64,000 nucleotides of DNA, taken from positions 62,001 through 126,000 of the forward strand of contig JBBIJF010000007.1 in assembly GCA_037446115.1 (NCBI GenBank), in the 5' to 3' direction. Origin of the DNA: JANWXD01 sp037446115. GTDB taxonomy: Bacteria > Acidobacteriota > Terriglobia > Bryobacterales > Bryobacteraceae. This document shows positions 35,459 through 41,985 of the stretch, piece by piece (position 1 is the first letter of the stretch; each line of letters begins with the position of its first letter). Position numbers and translations under genes: made by a program. The notes below the pieces were generated by a model, which was not told the origin of the DNA, did not search any database, and was given only the letters and a program-made list of their open reading frames with translations.

Positions 35459-36563
35459 GAGGATCCGGAGCGTCGAAGCCATTGCCATTTCCATTCCGCT
35501 CAAAGGCGCCGTGTCCGATGCCGTGCGGCGCATTACCCACCGGGATCATCTGGTTGTGCGGATCCAAACCGAGGAGGGGCTCGAAGGTTTCGGGTTCACG
35601 CTCGGCTACGACTCCAGTTGCGCCATGGTGTCGCTGGTGCAGACCATTTTTCGCCCTCTGCTGGAAGGAGCGGACGCCCTGGATTCCGAGCGGCTGTGGA
35701 GCGAGATGTATCGCCAGTCCCTCCAAGCCGGTCGCCGGGGCGCGGCGCTGCGCGCCATCAGCGCCATTGACATCGCCCTCTGGGACCTGCGCGGCAAAGC
35801 GGCGGGACTCCCGGTGATGCAACTGCTGGGGGTGCACTCCACCGGCCTGCGCTGCTACGCCACCGGCGGCTACTACCGGGAAGGTCAGAGCACCGAAGAA
35901 CTCGTGCGGGAGATGGAAAGCTACGTCGAGCAGGGGTTCACCGCGGTCAAAATGAAAGTCGGGCGGATGGAGCCGCGGGAGGACGCGGCCCGGCTGCGGG
36001 CCGTGCGGCAGGCGCTCGGAGACGATGTCGAGATCCTGCTGGATGCCAACGGCGGCTGGGCCGACGCTCCTACGGCCATTGCGGCCATGCGGCGTCTGGA
36101 AGAGTACCGGCCGTATTGGATCGAAGAACCGGTGCGCGCCGACAATCTGGCGGCCATGGCGCGCATCGCCGAAGCGCTGGAGGTGCCGGTGGCCACCGGC
36201 GAACTGGAATCCACGCGCTGGGCTTTCGCCGAGCTGGTGGAGCGCCGGGCCGCCGACATCCTGCAACCCGACGCCACCGTGGCCGGCGGCGTGAGCGAGT
36301 GGCTCAAGATCGCGCACATGGCCGCGGCCTTTGACATCCCCGTGGCGCCGCACTACAACTGGGACATCCACACCCAGTTGCTGGCGGCGATTCCGAACGG
36401 ATTGTTCATCGAATACTTCGTCAGAGACGCGGGCGTCAAAGTCTTCGACGACGTGTTGGCCAATCCGCTTCATCCGGAACAGGGCTGGATCCGGCCGCGC
36501 ACGGATCCGGGCTTCGGCCTCGTCTTTCGCGAAGACAGGCTGCGTGAGTACCGGATCGCGTGA
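35457..36563 (+). CDS. mandelate racemase/muconate lactonizing enzyme family member
   Basis: A 368-residue enolase-superfamily enzyme. Catalytic elements are in order: KMKVG (second Lys of KxK on strand 2), LLDANGGW (Asp metal ligand), WIEEPV (Glu), ATGELE (Glu) and APHYNWDIH (His on strand 7). A KxK/His pair places it in the MR subgroup, most of whose members dehydrate sugar acids or racemise 2-hydroxy acids. The 20s-loop substrate residues do not let me name the substrate. It stands alone between nadD and a zinc-ribbon gene. Confidence 0.9.
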   Translation: MRIRSVEAIAISIPLKGAVSDAVRRITHRDHLVVRIQTEEGLEGFGFTLGYDSSCAMVSLVQTIFRPLLEGADALDSERLWSEMYRQSLQAGRRGAALRAISAIDIALWDLRGKAAGLPVMQLLGVHSTGLRCYATGGYYREGQSTEELVREMESYVEQGFTAVKMKVGRMEPREDAARLRAVRQALGDDVEILLDANGGWADAPTAIAAMRRLEEYRPYWIEEPVRADNLAAMARIAEALEVPVATGELESTRWAFAELVERRAADILQPDATVAGGVSEWLKIAHMAAAFDIPVAPHYNWDIHTQLLAAIPNGLFIEYFVRDAGVKVFDDVLANPLHPEQGWIRPRTDPGFGLVFREDRLREYRIA

Positions 36564-36594
36564 CATCCCGGAGCGTTAGAGTGAAAGCAGGGTA

Positions 36595-37221
36595 ATGTTT
36601 GCGTGGATCTGCCCAAAGTGCGGACGCGAGGTTCCTCCCTCGGAAAGCGAATGTCCGGATTGCGCCGCCGGACAGGCACCGGAAGCCGTTGCGGCTCCGC
36701 CCGCTGCGCCGGAACCGGCCCGGCCGCCGCGGGCCCGTGCCCGCCGGAGAGAAGGCGCGCCGGCTTGGCTGCTGGCAACCGTTTTTGCGATCGGCTTTCT
36801 GGCTCTTGGGGCAGCCGCTTATTACGGCTACTACCGCTTCACCGGAGCCGGCCGCACCGCCGTCAACGCTCCTCGCTGGGAGACGCCGGCCCCGGCTGCG
36901 CCGCGCACGAGCCCGGTTGCGCCGTTCATCGAGGTGACGGGGATTCGCCTCACCGAGGATGCCCGCCAGAAAGTGCAGGTGCAGTTCGTGGTCGTCAACC
37001 ATTCGGCCGCGGACATCGCGAAATTGGAGGCGAAGGTCGTGCTGCGGACCCGGGAAGCGAAGACCGGGAGTCCGCCGGTGGGCACTTTCTCGTTCCGCCT
37101 GCCGTCCCTCGGTCCTTACGAATCGCGCGAGCTCCGGACGACGCTGGATACCCACCTCCGCGCCTACGAGATTCCGGACTGGCAGTTCCTGACGGCCGAG
37201 GTGGAAATCACTTCGCCGTGA
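36595..37221 (+). CDS. zinc-ribbon membrane protein with C-terminal beta domain
   Basis: A 208-residue protein. An N-terminal CPKC/CPDC zinc ribbon (residues 6-23) is followed by a Pro/Ala/Arg linker and one membrane helix (about 55-77). An extracytoplasmic domain of 110 residues, beta-rich, resembles FxLYD-type domains (IEVTGIRL, VQVQFVVVNHSAADI, YESRELRTTL). Such proteins are common as hypotheticals in Acidobacteria. No enzymatic residues are visible. Its stop is 24 bp before the CRP-type site that controls the next gene. Confidence 0.75.
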   Translation: MFAWICPKCGREVPPSESECPDCAAGQAPEAVAAPPAAPEPARPPRARARRREGAPAWLLATVFAIGFLALGAAAYYGYYRFTGAGRTAVNAPRWETPAPAAPRTSPVAPFIEVTGIRLTEDARQKVQVQFVVVNHSAADIAKLEAKVVLRTREAKTGSPPVGTFSFRLPSLGPYESRELRTTLDTHLRAYEIPDWQFLTAEVEITSP

Positions 37222-37244
37222 GGCGCTGCGAGACGGGCCGGCGC

Positions 37245-37287
37245 TGTGACCGCAGTCACACTTTCAGTTCCTGATATCCGATATTCT
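37245..37287 (+). promoter_or_regulatory. CRP/FNR-type activator site with -10 box before the porin gene
   Basis: A perfect TGTGA-N6-TCACA palindrome lies at 37245-37260, centre 37252.5. The hexamer TATTCT at 37282-37287 predicts transcription start at 37294, so the site is centred exactly at -41.5 and the transcript begins on the GTG start codon. The core GTGACCGnAGTCACA is shared with the site at 8654-8669. Confidence 0.7.
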
Positions 37288-37293
37288 GGCTCT

Positions 37294-38757
37294 GTGACAC
37301 ACGCGTGCCGCAGGCGGGCCGCCGGCTATTTTCTCTTGCTGGTACCGGCGGCGCAGCTACTTTCCGCCCAGACCGCCCCGGCCGCTCGGACATTGACCTT
37401 TCAGGGCAGCCTGCGGAGCCGCGTCGAGGTCTGGGACTGGTTCGAGGGGCAAGCCGACAGCACGTACGCCTTCTCCGGAAACATCCTTCGCCTTTCCGTC
37501 TCGCAACAACGGGAGCGGTTTGACTGGCAGCTGGAAGCGGCGGCGCCCATCCTTGTCGGCCTGCCCGAGGGGGCGATCGCTCCTGGCGCCCAGGGACAGC
37601 TCGGGCTGGGCCCGGCTTACTTCGCCGCCAACAGCCGCCACCGGAATACAGGCATGGTCTTTCCCAAGCAAGCGTTTGTCCGCTGGCGGGGTCTCGGCGG
37701 GAACAAAGCTCACACCTTGCGGTTCGGGCGGTTTGAATTCATCGAGGGCGCCGAGACCGTTCCCAAAAACCCCACGCTCGCTGCGTTGAAGCGCGACCGC
37801 ATCGCACACCGGCTCGCCGGCAATTTCGGCTTTACACATGTGGGACGAAGCTTGGATGGCTTTCAGTGGGCGCTGGCCCGGGAACGCATGCACTACACCG
37901 TGGCAGGCGGCCTGGCAACGCGCGGCGTGTTTCAAACCGACGGCTGGGGCAACTTGCACACGGCACTGGCGTACGCTGCCGCCACCCGCCAGACCGGACG
38001 CGCACGCCTAAGCGGGGAGTGGCGCCTCCTTGCCCTCTACTACCAGGACTGGCGCCATGTTTTGAAGACCGACAACCGGCCTGTGGCGCTCCGCCGGCTC
38101 GATATGGGCAACATCCGGATCGCAACCTTCGGCGGGCACTATCTGCATGTAGCGGATACCGGCGCCGGCGCTACGGATTTCTTGTTCTGGGGTGTAGTGC
38201 AGACCGGAAGCTGGGGAATGCTGCGCCACCGCTCCGGCGCGTTCGCCGTGGAAGGCGGCTGGCAACCCAGAGCGTTGCCGCGCATCAAACCATGGCTTCG
38301 CGCCGGCTTCTTTCACGGTGCAGGGGACGGCAACCCCAATGACCGGACGCACGGGACCTTTTTCCAGCTTTTGCCGACCCCGCGGATCTACGCGCGTTTT
38401 CCCTTTTACAACCTGATGAACCTTCAGGATCTTTTCGCCACACTCACCCTACGGCCTCACAAGTCTGTGGTCGTGCGGGCGGATGCCCATTCCCTTCGAC
38501 TCGCCGACCGAAGCGATCTGTGGTACGCGGGAGGAGGCGCGTTTCAGCCCTGGACGTTCGGCTACGTGGGGCGCCCCTCGGGGAGCGGGCGCGGCCTTGC
38601 GAGTTTGTTCGACATCAGCGCGGATTATCAAGTAAGCGCCCGCGCCACCGTAGCAGCGTATCTCGCCCACGCACGGGGCAAGCGAGTCGTCCAGGCCATT
38701 TATCCCGAGGGCCGCAACGCCACCTTCGGCTACCTCGAGCTGATCTGGAGATTCTAG
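37294..38757 (+). CDS. outer-membrane alginate-export-type beta-barrel porin
   Basis: A 487-residue protein from GTG 37294. An earlier GTG at 37246 lies inside the activator site and is rejected. Signal peptide: basic CRRR, hydrophobic AAGYFLLLVPAAQLL, cleavage near SAQ. The rest alternates amphipathic beta strands and ends in ELIWRF, with the terminal Phe expected of a BamA-inserted outer-membrane barrel. Segments such as FGRFEFIEGAE and YAGGGAFQPW are typical of the alginate_exp domain family. No alginate synthesis genes are near. Co-regulation with the Mo-respiratory operon suggests a role in anion or solute passage, which is inference. Confidence 0.82.
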   Translation: MTHACRRRAAGYFLLLVPAAQLLSAQTAPAARTLTFQGSLRSRVEVWDWFEGQADSTYAFSGNILRLSVSQQRERFDWQLEAAAPILVGLPEGAIAPGAQGQLGLGPAYFAANSRHRNTGMVFPKQAFVRWRGLGGNKAHTLRFGRFEFIEGAETVPKNPTLAALKRDRIAHRLAGNFGFTHVGRSLDGFQWALARERMHYTVAGGLATRGVFQTDGWGNLHTALAYAAATRQTGRARLSGEWRLLALYYQDWRHVLKTDNRPVALRRLDMGNIRIATFGGHYLHVADTGAGATDFLFWGVVQTGSWGMLRHRSGAFAVEGGWQPRALPRIKPWLRAGFFHGAGDGNPNDRTHGTFFQLLPTPRIYARFPFYNLMNLQDLFATLTLRPHKSVVVRADAHSLRLADRSDLWYAGGGAFQPWTFGYVGRPSGSGRGLASLFDISADYQVSARATVAAYLAHARGKRVVQAIYPEGRNATFGYLELIWRF

Positions 38758-38760
38758 AAT

Positions 38761-39072
38761 CTACTTTCGTTTCTCCTGCTTCAGTCGGGCGTCGTATTCG
38801 TGCATCCCTTTGGCTTCCCGGACGGCCTTGATCAAGTCCTCGGGCTTGACAAGGTCGGGGTTGTAGGTGACGACGGCCTCCCGCTGTTCGAAAGAAACCT
38901 TGGCCTCTTTAACGCCCTTGACTTTCGCCAGTGCAGACTGCACCGGTTCCACACATCCGGCTCAACCCATTCCCAGGATTTCCAGAGTCACCGTCGCCTC
39001 TTTGGCGGGCGCCGACCAGAGCAGCCACACAGCGGCTGCAAAGAGCAACGACACGCAAAGCCTTCTCTTCAT
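38761..39072 (-). CDS. putative selenoprotein: secreted HMA (MerP/CopZ-like) metal-binding protein with in-frame UGA (Sec37)
   Basis: Standard translation gives only a 63-residue fragment (38761-38952). Reading from ATG 39072, which has a strong ribosome site (AAGGGGGTG) and a TATAAT box at 39093-39098, gives 103 residues interrupted by one TGA at 38962-38964. Residues 1-22 are a signal peptide (KRRLCVSLLFAAAVWLLWSA). Then comes one HMA domain. The TGA is at residue 37 in GMG-U-AGC, exactly the first Cys of the GMxCxxC metal site, and residues on both sides are well conserved in type (TLEILGM; KVKGVKEAKVSFEQREAVV). A SECIS-like hairpin follows. Likely a periplasmic carrier of a soft metal such as mercury or copper with Sec/Cys ligands. 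Alternative: a simple nonsense mutation. Confidence 0.8.
38928..38946 (-). promoter_or_regulatory. candidate bacterial SECIS hairpin
   Basis: Beginning 15 nt after the TGA, the minus-strand RNA can form a 7-bp stem CCGGUGC/GCACUGG (one G-U pair) closing the loop AGUCU. The apex G-C-A-G-U-C-U-G-C closely resembles the E. coli fdhF SECIS apex, as I recall it, including a G-U in the loop. The distance from UGA to the loop, about 22 nt, is within the range known for bacterial SECIS elements. It lies within the coding sequence, as bacterial SECIS elements do. Confidence 0.7.
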
Positions 39073-39092
39073 TTCACCCCCTTTCGAACACG

Positions 39093-39098
39093 ATTATA
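39093..39098 (-). promoter_or_regulatory. -10 box before the HMA selenoprotein gene
   Basis: A perfect TATAAT on the minus strand, predicted start about 39086, 14 nt before ATG 39072. No -35 match at normal spacing. A short GCCGC/GCGGC hairpin at 39100-39112 lies just upstream, after the ankyrin gene. Confidence 0.45.
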
Positions 39099-39125
39099 GG
39101 CCGCCAGGCGGCGAGCCGCGGGCCG

Positions 39126-40625
39126 CTACCGGGCGGTCTTGACGTCCGGATCGGCCTCCAACGCCGGGGGAACGCCTGCTGCGGCCATCACCTCGCGGAT
39201 CGCCGCCGCGGTTTCGGGGGAGCTCCGGAAATTCCCGGTCCGATGCACCCCGGTCGCGATCCGCAACGGCGTCCAGCCGTGGCGGTTCTTCCGGTTCCAT
39301 ACCTCCACCTTCGCGCCGTTAGCCGCCAGAAAGCGCACGACGGCGGGAAGATGCTTGTAAGCCGCCCCGTGCATGGCCGTCTCGCCGTTGTTATCCACGG
39401 CGTTGATGTCGTTGCCCAATTCCAAAGCGACCTTGACGGCTTCCAGGCACTCTTCTTCCGTACCTGCATCCTCGCCCGGCGAGCGCGTGCCCAGCCCGGC
39501 CGCGACCATTAACGGCGTGCTGTTGTCTTCGTTCGGTAGCAGCGGGTCCGCGCCGAGTTGACCGAGCAACCGCATCAGTTCGGCGTCCCCGGTCCGGGCG
39601 GCCATCAGGAAGGGGGTGGCGCCCCTCATGTTGAGGGCACTGAGGCCGGCGCTGGTCCGGCGCGTCATGCGAGCATTCAGATTAGCGCCCTTTTCCGCCA
39701 GCTTCCGCACGAGGTCCAGGCTGCTGAGCTTTCCGGAACCCGGCGGCGCGGGATCATTGCTTCCGTAGCCGGGCTTACGCACCCACGTAATCACGTGCAG
39801 CGGAGTCCACCCCGGCCCGTCGGCGTTCGGGTCGGCTCCGGCGTCAAGCAGGGCCGCGGCAAGCTCGAAGTGAGCGTTCGCCACCGCAAGGTGCAGGGCA
39901 CTAGTGCCTCTCCCTGCCGCAGCCTCGACAGGATCCGCTCCGGTCCGGCGGCGCGCTTGAGGCGGAAGCACTTCGTTGGGGTCGGCCCGCGCTTTCAACA
40001 AAGCGTCCACCGTCTCGAGCCGCCCCTCGCGGACGGCAAACAGCAGCGCCGTGAAGCCTGCCCGGGAGCGCGCCTTCAGATCCGCGCCGGCAGCGAGCAG
40101 GGCTTCGACGACGGGCGTGTGGCCCTCTGCAGCGGCCCACATCAACGCGGTCTGGCCACGCCAACCCTCCCGGGCGTTGACATCCGCACCGCGTCCGAGC
40201 AGCGCTTTGACGGCCCCCAGGTTGCCGGCGCGGGAGGCAAGCATGAGGGGCGTTTCCCCTTCGGGCGAAGCCCGATTCGGGTCGGCGCCCGCCCGCAGAA
40301 GCAGCTCCACCATGGGCGCGCCAGCGGTTTCGCACGCGATCAACAACGGCGTGACCCCGTAGCGGTTGGGCGCGTCCGGCTGTGCTCCGGCCTCGAGCAA
40401 AAGCCCGGCGACGTCGGGCCGGTCCAGATAGGCCGCCCAGTGTAGCGGTGTGGCGCCATCGGCAGCGGCAGAATTCGGATCAGCCCCGCTTGCAAGCAGC
40501 GACCTGATGCGCCCGATGTCGCCCGATTTTACGGCCTCCACCATCGGAGCAGCGGCCGCAGACGCCAACACCGTAACGGTGACGAGCACTCCTCCGGCCC
40601 TTGCCACGCTCGCGAACATCATCAA
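39126..40625 (-). CDS. secreted ankyrin-repeat protein
   Basis: A 499-residue protein with an N-terminal signal (about residues 1-26, ending ASAAAA). At least eleven ankyrin repeats follow, recognisable from repeated G-A-T/D-P-N and T-P-L-x-x-A motifs. Their spacing widens in the middle, where a Gly/Pro/Ser-rich insert around residues 280-300 interrupts the stack. Ankyrin repeats bind other proteins, and this one acts outside the cytoplasm. It is 10 bp downstream of the DUF1552 gene, and ankyrin proteins recur next to DUF1592/DUF1552 pairs in related genomes as far as I recall. Partner unknown. Confidence 0.88.
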   Translation of the reverse strand: MMMFASVARAGGVLVTVTVLASAAAAPMVEAVKSGDIGRIRSLLASGADPNSAAADGATPLHWAAYLDRPDVAGLLLEAGAQPDAPNRYGVTPLLIACETAGAPMVELLLRAGADPNRASPEGETPLMLASRAGNLGAVKALLGRGADVNAREGWRGQTALMWAAAEGHTPVVEALLAAGADLKARSRAGFTALLFAVREGRLETVDALLKARADPNEVLPPQARRRTGADPVEAAAGRGTSALHLAVANAHFELAAALLDAGADPNADGPGWTPLHVITWVRKPGYGSNDPAPPGSGKLSSLDLVRKLAEKGANLNARMTRRTSAGLSALNMRGATPFLMAARTGDAELMRLLGQLGADPLLPNEDNSTPLMVAAGLGTRSPGEDAGTEEECLEAVKVALELGNDINAVDNNGETAMHGAAYKHLPAVVRFLAANGAKVEVWNRKNRHGWTPLRIATGVHRTGNFRSSPETAAAIREVMAAAGVPPALEADPDVKTAR

Positions 40626-40635
40626 CGCCGCCCTT

Positions 40636-41985
40636 TTACAGCGACAACGGTTCGAGCAGTTGCTCCACCTTTCCGCGACTGTCGGCGAAGGATTCCAGAT
40701 GCACGCCTGCTTTTTCGAGCAGCGTCAGGTGCAGGTTTGCCAGCGGGGTCGGTTCGTCGTAGCGAATGTGCCGCCCGCCCTTGACCCTTCCGGCTCCGCC
40801 GCCCGCCACCAGGATTGGGAGGTTGGTGTGGTCGTGCACATCGGGATTGCCCATGCCGCTCCCGCAGAGGTAGATGCAGTGGTCGAGCAGCGAGCCGTCG
40901 CCGTCCGGAGTCGCCTTCAGCTTACCCAGAAAATACGCGAAAAGCGAGACATGATAGGCGTTGATCTTGGCCAGCTTGGCGATCTTATCCGGATCCCCTT
41001 GGTGATGGGACACGGGGTGGTGAGGCTCGGTGACTCCCGCTTCCGGGTAGACGCGCGTGCTGGCCTCCCGCGCCAGTTGAAACGTGATGACGCGCGTCAC
41101 GTCCGCTTGCAAGGCCAGCACCTGAAGGTCGAACATCAACCGGGCATGCTCGTCGTAGGAGGCCGGCACCCCCGCCGGGCGGTCTTGGTCCGGCTGCGGG
41201 CCGCCGGAGGCCTGTCGCTCGGCGCGCTGGATGCGCCGTTCCACTTCGCGGACCGCCTCCAGATAGTCGCCGACTTTGGCGCGGTCGGCCGGCCCCAGTT
41301 CCCGCGTAAGCCGGTCCATGTCCTCGCGAACCCAGTCCAGGATGCTCGCGTTCCTCCGGAGTTCCGCCCGGCGCTCTGCGGCGCTGACTCCCTCTCCGAA
41401 AAGCCGCTCAAACACGAGCCGCGGATGCGCCTCCGCGGGCAACGGGGTCGTCGGAGAAGCCCAGGACAGGTTGTTCTGGTAAACACAGGCGTATCCGTTG
41501 TCGCAGTTGCCCACGGTCGTCAGCAGGTCCATGGCAAGCTCGAGGGAGGGTAGCGGCGTCTCCCTGCCGATCTGCCGAGCCGCGATCTGGTCCGCCGTCG
41601 TCGCCAGTTCATAGTCGGAACCCTCGGTCATCTTCGCTTTGGCGCAGCTCAGGAACGCGCAGTTTGCCGTGGCGTGATTCCCGGGTGAGTAGGCGTTCTT
41701 GATTTCGAGGTTGGTGATCACCGTCAGGTAGTCCGCAAACGGCGCGAGCGAACTGAGAATGGGGGGCAGCTCCTTAATCGTCCCGTTCCCGGGCGGCGTC
41801 CACCGGCTCATGTCCGCACCCATCGGGATGTAGACGTACCCCAAACGCCGCACGGGCCTCGCGGCTGTGGCGGCCAAGGCGGTGGCGGCAGGCACCATCG
41901 CATCAAGCAGCGGCAGCCCCAGGCTGGCGCCCAGGCCGCGCAAGAACGTCCGGCGCGGCAATGCTTTTTTCGTAAGGAACGTCAT
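40636..41985 (-). CDS. DUF1552 secreted protein (Tat substrate)
   Basis: A 449-residue protein with a Tat signal (PRRTFLRGLGASLGLPLLDAM). PMGADMSRWTPPG, GNHATANCAFLS and HHQGDPDKIAKLAKIN are typical of the DUF1552 family, which belongs to the alkaline-phosphatase/sulfatase-like group in distant comparisons. LCGSGMGNPDVHDHTNLPIL is another conserved block containing potential metal ligands. It is coupled by ATGA to the DUF1592 gene. These pairs are frequent in Planctomycetes and Acidobacteria. Function is not established. Confidence 0.9.
   Translation of the reverse strand: MTFLTKKALPRRTFLRGLGASLGLPLLDAMVPAATALAATAARPVRRLGYVYIPMGADMSRWTPPGNGTIKELPPILSSLAPFADYLTVITNLEIKNAYSPGNHATANCAFLSCAKAKMTEGSDYELATTADQIAARQIGRETPLPSLELAMDLLTTVGNCDNGYACVYQNNLSWASPTTPLPAEAHPRLVFERLFGEGVSAAERRAELRRNASILDWVREDMDRLTRELGPADRAKVGDYLEAVREVERRIQRAERQASGGPQPDQDRPAGVPASYDEHARLMFDLQVLALQADVTRVITFQLAREASTRVYPEAGVTEPHHPVSHHQGDPDKIAKLAKINAYHVSLFAYFLGKLKATPDGDGSLLDHCIYLCGSGMGNPDVHDHTNLPILVAGGGAGRVKGGRHIRYDEPTPLANLHLTLLEKAGVHLESFADSRGKVEQLLEPLSL

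Noticed and set aside
37246..37293. GTG 37246 as start of the porin
   Set aside because: It lies inside the CRP-type palindrome and would place a non-hydrophobic 16-residue extension before the signal peptide.
38761..38952. A normal 63-residue HMA protein starting at GTG 38952
   Set aside because: It would lack the first beta strand and the whole metal loop, and has no ribosome site. The upstream ATG with signal peptide and UGA explains the region better.
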